Source of the DNA: Bombyx mori
Lineage: Eukaryota > Arthropoda > Insecta > Lepidoptera > Bombycidae
Length of the DNA: 64,000 nucleotides
Direction of reading: 5' to 3'
Assembly: GCF_030269925.1 (NCBI RefSeq)
Contig: NC_085111.1
Location: 7,866,142-7,930,141 of the forward strand
A model generated the notes under the pieces. The model did not search any database and was not told where the DNA came from. It saw nothing but the letters and a program-made list of their open reading frames with translations. Both the position numbers and the translations under genes were made by a program. The first letter of the stretch is position 1, and the number at the start of each line of letters is the position of its first letter. Below, one piece after another: positions 53,678-64,000 of this stretch.

Positions 53678-56600
53678 ATGGGTATGTAAATAATCAGCAA
53701 TATAGTTTGCTTATAATTTACGTTCTTAGGAATTGTAAGTTTAACATCTTCTTTTATTTTCAGCGGTAAACAGTGCCACGTCCTTCGTACTGTCGTCAAT
53801 ATTAACCCTTTTGATATTTTCTGGAATGCAAATGTATAAACCACAGCTTATACTGTCTCCTATGACTATAATATTCGGAGGCTATCTTGGTTCATTAATG
53901 TTCATGTTCTTTGTAACTGTATCCTTTAAGATAGTAATTATTCCTCGGAACCTTAATAGTTTCACAAGTTTAAATAGTAAGTAGGCAAATTTACTGTTGC
54001 GGCTGTTTTTTATAGATGCTAATGACTGAATTGTGAGTTCAGAACCTGCCTCTTTATTTCATTTGCTGCACTATTACCACGGGATCTGCTTTGCTCTCGG
54101 GAAAAGTGTCATTCCATTCATTTCAAACATTTAAATTGTTACTTTGTGCTTATGTCAACAAGTTCAAATTTCACCTGATGTTAAAGTGTTATCAAAGCCC
54201 AAAGACACCAAATTATTAATGCTGCTGCTCATATACTACACTGATATACTGAAGTCTCAGTTACATTAAAAAAAATACCATGGAATGACATGATTGTGAT
54301 TCACCAGATGCAGACAGAACACTGCTATCTACCGACATGTGCACATTAATATTTTATTAATTTATTATAGCACAATGTTGAGGTATAATATATGTTGAGG
54401 TATAAATTAGGTTCTCAACTGAATGACAGTGATGGAAATTTAATCTAGTGGTTGTTGATCAGTTGGTGCAGCAAATTCAGAATACAAAAATCCTTAGTTG
54501 TTCCAGAAGTTAGACATCAAGCATCTGTCCCAACACCTTTGAAAAGAAGAATTTTCTTGTTAGTGTAATTTAGTCACAGACCTGTCATGATTAGTTTGAG
54601 GAATATGTCACTTTTTTCTGGGGTAGTAAATTTTGATGTTCTTCAATGAAGACTTAATAATTTTTTTATTTTTTTATTGCTTAGATATGTGGACGAGCTC
54701 ACAGCCCACCTGGTGTTAAGTGGTTACTGGAGCCCATAGACATCCACAACGTAAATGCGCCACCCACGTTTGAGATATAAGTTCTAAGGTCTCAAGTATA
54801 GTTAGAAATGACGTGTTTTGGGCCACGTCTACTGCTTTCTATTCTTTCTGCAGGATCATGAATGTAGTTACCGGCGGCCACGATGGGAGGGTTCTCGTGT
54901 CGTGCCGCTTTATTGAAGTGGCGCATCGACGCCGACCATAAATACTTATTGATGGACTCTAAGTCCAGGTGGTCATGGAGGTCGACGTTCCTGACGAACC
55001 ACGGGGCTCCGATGGCTATCCTGCAAAAACGGGATTGAATGATTTGGAATGATTTTAAGTGAGTGCGGGCCGCGTGAGCGAACACTATACTTGCATAGGT
55101 CATGACGGGGCGTATGCAAGTTTTGTAAAGTGTCACTTTATTTCTAAGGGATATTTTACTTCGCCTGCATATCATCGGGTAGAGAGACGTCCTAGTATGA
55201 AGGCGGCACGGTCGTGTACCGTCTTTATATGGGGGCGGAATGTCATCCTTCTGTCGAGGGTGTCGCCTAAATATTTGATCTTCGGGGCCCACGGTATGGG
55301 CTGGTCGTACATCGTGATTGGGCGAATGGCGGAGGCGGACGTGTCGACGCGCCTAGACGGGAGAGGGATGCTCAACGTGGTGTTCGGAGGGCGACCCTTT
55401 TTGAAGAGCACCGCTGTGCTTTTCGTGGGGTTAATGTCGATGCGTCACTTCCGGAACCACTGTCCCATGGTGGTAGCTACGGTCTGAAGTCGCCGATGAA
55501 GCAACGCCTTCTTCCTACACGAGTAGTAGATGGCCGTGTCATCGGCGAAGAGCGCCAGATGGGTCCCCGGACACCGGGGTATACCATTGATATACAAACT
55601 CAACAGTAACGGGGAGAGGGCGGAGCCTTGCGGGATCGCGTTCCCTCTACTCGATATCGGAACGAACGGTTCGACAAGTAGTCTCGTATGATGAGCACGA
55701 GTCTGTCAGGCACTCCCATGTTATACAGTTTGTATATCAAACCGTTGTGCCAGACTTTGTCGAACGCTTTCGCGACATCGAAGAAGAGGGCGCCGGTCGG
55801 GATTTGTTTACGCCTATTTAGTCCTACCAGGATGTGCTCCGTGAGGCGGTGCACTTGTTGTACGCACGAGTGTCTGGCGCGGAACCCAAACTGCTCGTCT
55901 ATAAGAATTTTATTCGCGGTAACGAAGTCCCAGAAGCGTTTAAGAAGGAGCCGGTCGTATAGTTTGCCTATCGCCGGGAGGAGACTGATGGGGCGGTAAC
56001 TCGCGGTTTCGTTTTTCGGTTTGCCCGGCTTGTGTATGCCGATAACGTCAGCAATTATTTGTGTTGTACCATTATAGTATAGCTGATAATTCAGAGGTGC
56101 AGAACTTTACATTGTTGATGGGTTGCAATCAATGTGAACTGTGCTTTTATACTTTTTTAAAAGACCTTGTATCTAGTCTTGTCTAAATTTGTATTACTGT
56201 GCTTATAAATTTAAACTTCTTTTTCGGGCTGCGGTCCGTTCTGCCTCCTATGAGGTCCGTCCGTCCTCCTATGTGGTACTTGACGATCTGCAAGTGTTGG
56301 GAGCAGACCGCAGGCCCAAAGAATTTTAGGGCCCTACCGCACTAATCGACTCTCCTGCACTCTTACACCCGACGTCCAATCTCCTTCCGGGGTCAGAGTA
56401 GGGGGGTTTCCGCGATCAACACTATAACCAGACACGCGGCGCCCCCCGAAAACACCTGACCGATGGGTCGTTAAGGCGATACTCTGCCGACCAGGTTGCT
56501 CTTCCACAGTATGTTCGGCCACGACGATAATGCGAACCGCGTCGCAGACCGCAGCCGCCGACGCGTCGTCCCGTCCTCCTGGGACCTGGTGCCTGCGCGC

Positions 56601-59129
56601 TAGAGTGACGGTAGCGTGTGGCGCAGCCTTAACCCCCTCAAGCTGCCCCGTGAACGTCACCGGGAGGAGACTGCCTCCTCACAGTGGCCGGAGCTGCACA
56701 AATGCCCTTCTCCGACCCCGTATCGGGAGCTGCGGCACGGTGCTAAGAGGAAAGAAGAGTTCTCCCTTTCTCGTTCCACCGCCTCCTTTTGCGAGTTCAC
56801 TATCGAGCATAGCCTACCAGGACTCGTCGCTGCCACGCATCGTAGCAACGACGGTCGCAAGCGACAAGTCCGGTCCTATTTTTGCAACGAGGATGCGGCG
56901 CTGCTCTGCAAAGCTAGCAGTATGCGAGCGTGTGCTCCGCCGTGTCCTCGTTGCAGCCACTGCAGTGGTGGGACTACAGCGTCAGCTCCCTCCAGGCGAT
57001 GAGGAGCAGGTAGCGGCCGAAACAGTCGTGTCCCGTGAGCACCTGCGTCGCCCGGAAGGTGAACCGTCCTCGGTCGCGATTCATCCAGTCCGAGACGATC
57101 GGACGGATCGCCTCGACGGTCCGTCGCCCATAGGCGGGGTCCGCCAGGCGGCGAGACCACGCCTCAAGCACGAGATTGGAGCTTCCGCGCCCGAACTTCC
57201 GCCGCACCGGGACGCGGCTCCCCCCTGGAGCGGAGATCGCATCGCCACGCGTAATCTGTAGCAGACGCCTCCGCCTACAGGTCCCAGGGAGGCGTCCCAG
57301 CGAGCACGCCTGCCTCTAACGAGACGGTGCGGTATCCGCGAACCGCCCTGACCGCAATCGCGCGCTGCGGACGTCGCAACGCCGCAACATTGGCCCGGGT
57401 CAGGGCGTGCCACCACACGGGAGCCTCGTACAGTGCCATCGACCGCACCGCCCCCGTGTAGAGGCGGCGCACCACCATGTCGGGGTCCCCGATGTTCGGC
57501 AACAGCCGACTCAGCGAGCCGGCGGCCGCCATCAGTCGGGGACCTAATCTTTCAAAGTGAGCGCGGAAGCTCAACGACCGTTCAGTACGAGATTGAGGTA
57601 CCTCAAAAATTATTATTATGAGAAGCAAAATATAATGTGTCAAGTGGAATTTCTAATAATAAAAAGATCAATAGGAAACAGTACAGTTCTATGACATTTA
57701 CTAAGCTCATTATGCAGCGGGCAGGAGAAAATTTTCCCCGAATTTTTGGTCTCCATAAGCTACAGTGACCACCAGGTGGACTGTGGGCTCATTTGCTTAC
57801 TATTAAAAATAAAACTACAAAAACTAATGTGTAATGATTTTCTTAGCTTTCATTCATAATATAGGCTGTTGGTAACCTCGAGACAATTCTGTTTGGTAAA
57901 GCATTCCAATTGAAATTACCAGAAGTAGTACTATCGATGGGAATATCATTGATTGCTGCTGGCATGGTCCACAGGATCTGTTTCACCACATGGTAAATAT
58001 ATTAATATCGAGGGGTGAAAGGCTGGCTTGGGTTAAGCGAGCGACATTTTTGCAACATTACAGGAGAGCCATTTAGAGTTTAAAATTTGAAAAATAAAAT
58101 TAAAAAAAAACTTCTATTTGAATGGAGTAAACTTAATGAAAGTTCAATTAAAAACATCGAACTGTTGATGTTAATACCAAATAAAATGCACCTTTAATTA
58201 CAAAGATAAATGTCACATATTAAGCGAAATGTCGCTTAAGCCAACTAGCCTTTCACCCCTCGATATGTTAACTAAACAAAATGTATTATGTTTTTATTAA
58301 AAAGTAGGTCACGCTTTCATTCCGGGCCTCTTTATCATACCAGTTCTCGCATTTATTCCTCGCGTAGTTTCATTCAGCCATTTTGTGACAAGTCGGGTTG
58401 AAGTCTCAAATGTTTTGTATTATCAATTGTCCAACTTTAAATTAGAACACATGACTGCTTTTGCCTTAAAGCTTCTAGTACCTATTAGTTTGGGCTTACT
58501 AATAATCCACATTAATCTATAATTTTTTGATGGCTCTAAATGGGCCAACAAACTCGTAGCCCAAGTCATTTGTGATCTTCGGATTCTATAGATCTGCTAC
58601 ACCATGCCCTACATGAAGGCACAGTAAATTATGTACCAGCTGTCCCAGTCTGACCTATCGCACTTGACTGTTTTGCGACAAGTCTATTTGCGGTTGGAAT
58701 TTATGACTTCGTTAAAGTTTTACTTGTTTTTGTATTTAATGTGTATGTTACATTTATTTATTTTTATTAACATGATAGGATTATTCATTTTTGTTTATTA
58801 CCTGTTTATTGTTTAAACCATAAAAATAATATTTCCGATTTTGCATGTTAGTTCATGAGTTATTCAAACGCACGTTGTTTATCCTATTAAATTTAAACAC
58901 AGTAGTTGATACCTCTACGAGGACAAAGACACGTGACCAGATTCAACTAGTGTTATGTATGTAAAACTATCTATGTATATATGTATAGAACTTTACAATA
59001 ATAGTATTTTGTTGTTTTAGCCTCATTTTTTGCGTGATAACCATTTACTACATGAATAAGTTATCGCAAAAAAAGTATGCGGTAGTTGCCCCTCAACCAG
59101 CAGCAGTGAAAAGCCGTCGACACAAATAA
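53678..59129 (+). CDS. KRTCAP2: keratinocyte-associated protein 2 homologue (oligosaccharyltransferase subunit)
   Basis: A small membrane subunit of the STT3A-type oligosaccharyltransferase in the ER, where N-glycans are added to nascent proteins; the vertebrate protein helps couple the complex to the translocon. Four coding exons: 53678-53681 (ATGG only), 53764-53918, 57865-57992, 59021-59129. They total 396 bp and give 131 residues, against 136 in human. Key segments: SILTLLIFSGMQMYKPQL, the TAVGNLETILFGKAFQLKLP loop, GMVHRICFTTC, IYYMNKLS and a basic tail KSRRHK. About three or four membrane segments are expected (residues 7-24, 36-53, 73-90, 92-108). The start is supported by the GCG codon formed across the first splice (Met-Ala-Val) and by family length. 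Intron 2 is 3.9 kb of mobile-element debris. A MITE sits 16 bp after exon 3. Confidence 0.95.
54670..54804 (-). repeat. truncated Bm1 SINE fused to a Jockey-type LINE
   Basis: Bm1 3' end (TGGACGAGCTCACAGCCCAC through GGTCTCAAGTATAGTTA) in minus orientation. It stops abruptly at 54804, where LINE coding sequence begins. Confidence 0.75.
54805..56045 (-). pseudogene. Jockey-clade LINE ORF2 fragment (reverse transcriptase), frameshifted
   Basis: Minus-strand pieces: 55600-55854 with GALFFDVAKAFDKVWHNGL and GVPDRLVLIIRDYLSNRSF (RT palm); upstream at about 55855-56040, residues resembling FGFRARHSC; 55172-55411 with PWAPKIKYLGDTLDRRMTF; and 54792-55292 with LRNKVTLYKTCIRPVMTYAS and ending IESSRRGPKHVIS. 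Several frame breaks separate these. It is 5' truncated near 56045 and lacks its 3' UTR because it is joined to Bm1 at 54804. It is the same family as the tails at 13258 and 23985. It lies in KRTCAP2 intron 2. Confidence 0.85.
56218..57600 (-). pseudogene. R1-type LINE ORF2 3' half with 3' UTR, frameshifted
   Basis: Minus-strand pieces, 5' to 3': FERLGPRLMAAAGSLSRLLP and RRLYTGAVRSMALYEAPVWW (57275-57600); SCLRRGLAAW-type residues and VLEAWSRRLADPAYGRRTVE with LTGHDCFGRYL (about 56974-57207); and a Cys/His knuckle HHCSGCNEDTAEHTLAYC in another frame near 56930-56975. A 3' UTR to about 56218 follows, with CGCGGCGCC and GGACGGA blocks shared with 22516-22844. The RT catalytic part is missing through 5' truncation. 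Large plus-strand ORFs here are antisense artefacts of the high GC content. Confidence 0.75.
58009..58262. mobile_element. 254-bp MITE-like element next to KRTCAP2 exon 3
   Basis: The ends CGAGGGGTGAAAGGCT are inverted repeats, with further partial pairing (TTAAGCG, GACATTT) inside. ATAT flanks both ends (58005-58008, 58263-58266) and may be the target duplication. The inside is AT-rich and non-coding. It begins only 16 bp after the exon 3 splice donor. Confidence 0.8.
58267..59020. other. rest of KRTCAP2 intron 3, no named feature
   Basis: About 58525-58700 is less AT-rich than its surroundings (ATGGGCCAACAAACTCGTAG, GACCTATCGCACTTGACTG) and looks like an old repeat that I cannot assign. 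The remainder is AT-rich intron. Confidence 0.4.
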
Positions 59130-59162
59130 AATAATATTACATTACATTACATCTTACGAAGC

Positions 59163-59168
59163 AATAAA
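59163..59168 (+). terminator. poly(A) signal of KRTCAP2
   Basis: AATAAA 34 bp beyond the stop codon, followed by T-rich DNA. This would give a very short 3' UTR. Confidence 0.55.
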
Positions 59169-59383
59169 TGTTTTTATAAACCAAATGACTTTTTGTTCGG
59201 AAGGAAGAGGAAATATAAAATAAAACCAAGGATTAAAGAAACAATTGGAGTTCCAATTATCACTTTTTATTGAAATAATAAAAAGCTATTATTCAGTAAA
59301 TTGTTACGAGGTTGCACACAGATTTTAAGTTTTCTGTAAGTGAACTGTAAGCATCTATTAAAGTTTATTCTGTTACTCTAGAC

Positions 59384-60032
59384 CAGAGTTCCCCAAACTA
59401 TTTTGTGTCGTAGACCCCTTGCCATGTTTTTCTGTGTTGGGTAGACCCCCTACTTACCTGATATTGATTTCCTGTAAATTTCTAACCGTAGTAAAGTTTA
59501 GTGTTAAAAACTTAAAGTAAAAACACATGTTAATTTATACATTTATTAATTGAATTTAAATTAAAACTACTCAAAATAAAATTTTGTATCTGGTATGTAA
59601 AATATACGTAACATAAAATAAACAATAAATAAAATAACATAAGCAATAAGTCAATATTTTTAGTGAGAAGGATGAACCTGATGCTTTAATAATAAATTAT
59701 CAACATTTGGCGTCAATTTTGTAAGGGTTAATCTTAAACCTCCTCGGCTAATGATGTCTTGATATTATAAGATAGTATGATGTCGGTAGGCAGCGGATTG
59801 GCTCTGCCCCTGGCATTGCTGAAGTCCATGGGCGACGGTAACCACTCACCATCAGGTGGGCCGTATGCCTGTCAGCCTACAAAGGCAATAAAAAAAAAAG
59901 TAAATAGGTACTATCAGTGTATGTGTTGAGATCCAATATCGTGGACCCCCAAATTTTTATTCGCTGACGTAGACCCCTTGCAGTTTGTCATAGACCCCTA
60001 GGGGTCGATATAGACCACTTTGGGAATCACTG
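59384..60032. mobile_element. hAT-like non-autonomous element with nested LINE end
   Basis: Left end CAGAGTTCCCCAAACTATTT and right end ACCACTTTGGGAATCACTG are imperfect inverted repeats of the hAT type. Several GTAGACCCC(T/C)-containing blocks lie just inside each end. The 8-bp flanks CTCTAGAC (59376-59383) and CTGTAGAC (60033-60040) differ at one base, which fits an aged hAT target duplication. There is no transposase. A LINE 3' end sits inside it at 59776-59892. Confidence 0.75.
59776..59892 (+). repeat. LINE 3'-end fragment nested in the hAT-like element
   Basis: GGTAGGCAGCGGATTGGCTC, TGCTGAAGTCCATGGGCGAC and CACTCACCATCAGGTGGGCC match the reverse complement of the LINE tail at 24858-24980. 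It ends in an A-run. Confidence 0.7.
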
Positions 60033-60254
60033 CTGTAGACGGACAGAGAAGCTCGCAGTTCAACCGGTATAAGTAATTACTGTAGTATATACACATCATT
60101 AAAACGAATTCCGTCCATCACTCATAACAAGACATGAGTCAGTCTTAATTGCATTGTGTAAGAGAATGTTTGTTCCACTCTTCAACCCAGAAAGTATGAC
60201 TGTATAAGGACCGAAACAGGCAGGCTGGTTACAATTACCCATACGGTACCAAAT

Positions 60255-60465
60255 AGGTGGGGTAGGTACCACTACCCCACCTATTTCTGCCGTAAGCAGT
60301 TATGCATTTCGATTTGAAGGACAGCTGTTGTACTGTTAAAATTGAGACCTTACGACTCATATTTCGAGGTGGGTGGCGGCAGTTACGTTGTAGATGTCTG
60401 GGCTCCGGTTACCGCTTAACATCAGATGGGCCGTGAGCTCGTTCAACCATCTAAGCTATATAAAA
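60255..60465 (+). repeat. partial Bm1 SINE (3' half)
   Basis: GGTAGGTACCACTACCCCACC, TTTCTGCCGTAAGCAGTTATG, CGAGGTGGGTGGCGGCAGTT and GGGCCGTGAGCTCGTTCAAC in order. The tRNA-like head is missing. Confidence 0.75.
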
Positions 60466-60517
60466 AGACATTTAATAAAGTATTTACTTAAAAAAGTACC
60501 TAGCTATTCGTAGACTA

Positions 60518-60650
60518 GCTAGACGTCGTTGGCGTGAGGTCGGCCTGTGGTTGCAATGTTGACTGCGGTAACTCCTTTACTTCTTCCGGGTTGTCTTGGG
60601 CGGGATCGGATGCTTGGGCGATAATGCAGGGGAGTCGTTTAAGTTATGAC
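60518..60650 (+). repeat. R1-type LINE 3' UTR fragment
   Basis: GTGGTTGCAATGTTGACTGCGG and AATGCAGGGGAGTCGTTTAAG parallel the reverse complement of the tail at 22516-22844. Short and diverged. Confidence 0.45.
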
Positions 60651-63098
60651 CGCTACTATCTTTGCAGTTACTCATACACCACACATCACCATTAGGACAT
60701 TCGTATTATTAGATACGAATGCTCTAGGCGTGTTACACATTAATTCAAAATTCAAATAAATATACAAAAAGGTTATAATAAAACAAAAATGTATTGAAAA
60801 ATCTTTATGGGTTAGCATACAGAAATCCTAACAAATTTGAAAACATACTTTTCTCTTATCATTTAAACTGAATAAATAAAATTAAGAGTAAGCAGTTTAT
60901 TAGGAAATAAAAATCAAATAAATAATCCTCAATTCTGGTTACTAATTTCTAACGTAACTAATTATTGCTAATGCTGTGGCTACAGATAAATTTCGTGTTA
61001 ACATTCGTGTTAGATTAGGGCTTCCATTGTGAGAGTGAAACTTTCTAGTTAATATTAAGTAGCATTCAACAAAACCGCATTGTCTATATTTTAATTATTA
61101 TTTCACAGACGAGTTCCTGGCCCTCTCAAGATACTCTACCCACAAAGTGACATTAAGCTGAAATCTAAATGTCGTCGTTAAGCTATCTGGATAGTTTATA
61201 CAATGTCAGCATTGTATTTATTACATATTTGTAGAATTTAAAAAAGGCGTTCATTTATGTTTTACGCTATCGCCTGTCGTTTATTGAACCAAGTTAAATT
61301 TTTGTACAATTGTAGGCACTGATGCAAAATAGTTTCTGTCATAATCGACCGCATACTCATTTGAAAAATTTACAAAAATATCATTTAAATATAAAGGTTT
61401 GAGTGATGAAATATATTAATGGTTATAAAAATACAATCAAATTATAGGATTGATATTTAAACCTAAGTTTTGGGCCATGAACAACACAGCATTATTCATG
61501 ATAAAACTAAATATTCTTAGAATTTCGATAATGTAGCCACAACATAGAAAATAATGAATAATTCTTTAAACTATGTAATAACTTTCATACAACCTATATT
61601 ATAATTTTGTTCTGTGTTTTTTGAACAAAAACATGCTGACACATTGTATATGACACCATTTAAAGTATTTCAGATCACTCCATTTCAGACAACCTCAGTA
61701 GATTATTACCTAACATTTTTTGCACAACTCCTAGACTATTACCATGTCTCACTTGACCTTTTAGATGTTTATATTGCACATTTATAAATCTAATCTAAAT
61801 TTTGCACTTCTTTTACATTTTACTAACTATTAAACATCTATTACATACTTTTTATCTTATGATAAATTCAGGAATCAGTTTATGTGATGGTAATTAATCA
61901 AAGACAAAAAAAACATGCACTATTAACATAATGATTTTATGTATTGTAGTAAGAATATACTATCATACATTACAAAAAAACAACCAAAACAATCTATATT
62001 TTATGTATAATAGATCAAGATGTTAATATTATTTATAAAACATAATATTATGTTCAAAATTGAATTTGTAACATCTTGAAGTGACTGAAGACTTAGAACT
62101 GCATTAATAAATTATTGTTTTATGAATCAGTTCTTTAGATAGGTACTTAGTTTACAAACGAGTCATTAAACAAAGCAAAAAAATATGATATGCTTGTTGT
62201 TATTTTTAAAATATAAAATATTTAAGAAATATTATCATAACCATTATAATCTCTAGATAGAACAGACATAAACTTTGTAAAAATTAACAAAAACCACCTG
62301 ATAGGTGACAAATTAGTCATGAGGATTGGAAAACTAGTTTGATATAAAACTATAATTTTGGCACTTCATTCAATTAAAGTTTTGAACAACTACCGTTATT
62401 GATAAATATCAGGCAGTGCTTTTATTATTAACATTTGATACATTTTGATATGTTGCTATGATAATACATAGTGTAGGTGATTTCTCAAATACAATCTGAT
62501 AATGTGTCAAATAATAATCCAGATTTTCTTATCAGATCATACTTATTTACGTATTTCACACCTTAATTTCTGAAAAGAAAATATTACAAAGTAAAATATC
62601 TGCTTAGTGATTAAAAATAATTTACTAAGTATATTCCTGTTAGGATTAAATATATAAGGGAAATTTAATTTGAGTTGGACCTCTATTTAGAAATATCACA
62701 GTGTAATTGCGATATGTATAAGGCACTACTTCATATCTTTATTATACAAATTTGATTGTTAAACGTTGGTGAAATGAGTGAAAGTTTAACATAAAAGATG
62801 AGTATAACAATATGCAGCCACAAATTTGAATTGCAACTTTCTAATAAGCATTAACTGTTTTTGACCAAATGATTTGCTTGCTTCTTATTGTTGTTAGTAG
62901 CATTTTGAATAATGTTACTATGTTCTTAAATCTAATACAAGTAACATTTTATTGGTTAAATAATTAATACAGGTTTCCAACTATAATTATTAGTATTACA
63001 CAGGTATTGCAAAGACTAAGGCATGCCACATTAATCATATGCAATCATGCAATAGATAAAGAATGGTTTCATTATATTTTTTTTACCGAATTGCTTGG
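60651..63098. other. AT-rich intergenic DNA and probable 3' UTR of the Rip11-like gene
   Basis: No ORF, repeat family or RNA gene is recognisable. The part next to 63099 should be 3' UTR of the minus-strand Rip11-like gene. An AATAAA at 62948-62953 (minus) is one possible poly(A) signal. Confidence 0.5.
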
Positions 63099-64000
63099 TT
63101 ATTTGTTACGAATATACATGCTGTTGTTTCTTACATAGGGATTCTGGAGTATGCGGGGTGTTGTTTCCATTACTCTTAAGAGTAGTTCATCCAAATAGTT
63201 TTCCAAGTCTTTCGTTTTCTTTTTCTCCAATTCTGCATCTTTTTGCAAATTGTAAATCATGACAATTAAATCTTCTCGTGTCTTTCCTTCAAACTGTTGC
63301 AATACTGTTTTGGGAATGTTATGATACAGAGGATTTACATAGTCTTCCTCAACAATATTTTCTTCACCAACTATAATCCTTTCTTCAAGTAATTTTTTTG
63401 GTTTACTGCTACCAACAAACTTCTTAAAGAATTTAGGACTAGGCTTTTCTTTTAAGGAACTTGGACTGTCTAATTTCTTGTTTCTTTCAAGGCTTGAAGA
63501 TTTCTCTCTATCTATAGCCAATTGACTCATAGATTTTCTCGGAAGCAACTTTTGAGACCATTCATCATTTGAATCCATAACTGGAGTAGGTAATTGTGGT
63601 GGAGTGAATGTGTCCAAGCTCAATCGAACAGGTTTTTGTGGAATACTTTTTTCTGGAACAGCTAAGGTGCTACTTGTAGATCTTCTTAAAAATTCTCCTC
63701 CACCTAAATTTTCTAAAGATGCATTTACAGGTGATGGTGTATATTTGAAACTTCTGGGTGCATAGCTTGCTTGGACATTAAGTGAACTGCCTGAACTTTT
63801 GTGTGACAAATCATCAAAAGCGAATTCATCATCATCTTCACTTATGACACCAGGGTCAGCTTCTCCTGATAATCTTTTAGGTGTTGAGTGGATTGGAGAA
63901 GGTAAGGTAGCACCTTTTAGATTTCCAACACTGCCACTTATCGATGATGAGTCATTTTTCTTATCTTTTTTATTGTTTAAATTCATTTTAGAGCTAATAT
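63099..64000 (-). CDS. Rab11 family-interacting protein, class I (Rip11-like), C-terminal exon, partial
   Basis: The open frame runs from the stop at 63099 to the window edge; 295 residues follow the first ATG at 63986, and the frame stays open beyond it. The last 60 residues contain the Rab11-binding FIP domain: TREDLIVMIYNLQKD, then a helix ending DLENYLDELLLRVMETTPRI. FIP proteins bind Rab11-GTP through this coiled coil on recycling endosomes. The position usually Ile in the Y-I-D core is Leu here. The rest is Ser/Pro-rich and disordered, with basic patches. Class I members have an N-terminal C2 membrane-binding domain, which is absent here and is expected beyond 64000. ATG 63986 could be an internal methionine. 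Confidence 0.85.
   Translation of the reverse strand, partial: ISSKMNLNNKKDKKNDSSSISGSVGNLKGATLPSPIHSTPKRLSGEADPGVISEDDDEFAFDDLSHKSSGSSLNVQASYAPRSFKYTPSPVNASLENLGGGEFLRRSTSSTLAVPEKSIPQKPVRLSLDTFTPPQLPTPVMDSNDEWSQKLLPRKSMSQLAIDREKSSSLERNKKLDSPSSLKEKPSPKFFKKFVGSSKPKKLLEERIIVGEENIVEEDYVNPLYHNIPKTVLQQFEGKTREDLIVMIYNLQKDAELEKKKTKDLENYLDELLLRVMETTPRILQNPYVRNNSMYIRNK

Noticed and set aside
56530..57261. Long plus-strand ORF of 243 codons, and a second at 56616-57002
   Set aside because: They lie antisense to the R1-type LINE coding sequence in GC-rich DNA. The translation has no recognisable domain and the minus strand explains the sequence.

Overview
The window looks like genomic DNA of a silkmoth (Bombyx). 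It is AT-rich and intron-rich, and it carries many copies of a tRNA-derived SINE that I recognise as Bm1, along with lepidopteran non-LTR elements, a mariner, a BEL/Pao LTR retrotransposon and a DIRS-like element. Five protein-coding host genes can be built exon by exon from splice sites and reading-frame continuity. In every complete model the exon lengths sum to a multiple of three.

Layout: (1) 1-1560, a frameshifted DD37D mariner inside an older dispersed repeat. (2) 2564-26609, minus strand, a 35-exon gene for a coiled-coil protein of about 2,170 residues, probably of the MTCL/SOGA microtubule-crosslinking family; its introns hold Bm1 SINEs and LINE 3' ends. A CpG-rich block at 26.85-27.27 kb is its likely promoter. 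(3) 28320-37905, minus strand, sialic acid synthase (NANS, 5 exons); intron 2 holds a DIRS-like retrotransposon with inverted termini and an internal complementary region. (4) 38391-52449, minus strand, mitochondrial HMG-CoA lyase (HMGCL, 6 exons); intron 4 holds an apparently intact 7.26-kb BEL/Pao element with 456-bp LTRs that look identical and a perfect 5-bp target duplication. (5) 52.8-53.5 kb, a palindromic/tandem repeat with three (AT)n tracts, in the shared upstream region of HMGCL and the divergent gene KRTCAP2 (53678-59129, plus strand, 4 exons; oligosaccharyltransferase subunit), whose second intron is filled with Bm1, Jockey-type and R1-type fragments. (6) 59.4-60.65 kb, a hAT-like non-autonomous element and repeat fragments, then AT-rich DNA without visible genes. 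(7) 63099-64000, minus strand, the 3' coding exon of a class I Rab11-family interacting protein (Rip11-like), running off the window.

The host genes act in unrelated processes: cytoskeleton, sialic acid synthesis, leucine catabolism/ketogenesis, N-glycosylation and recycling-endosome traffic. There is no operon-like logic. NANS and HMGCL are tandem on one strand with only 485 bp between coding regions, and HMGCL and KRTCAP2 are head-to-head. The most unusual content is the mobile-element architecture (the DIRS element with its tandemly amplified RT core, the intact BEL/Pao, and the promoter palindrome) and a Gln-Thr-Asp motif array in the coiled-coil protein.
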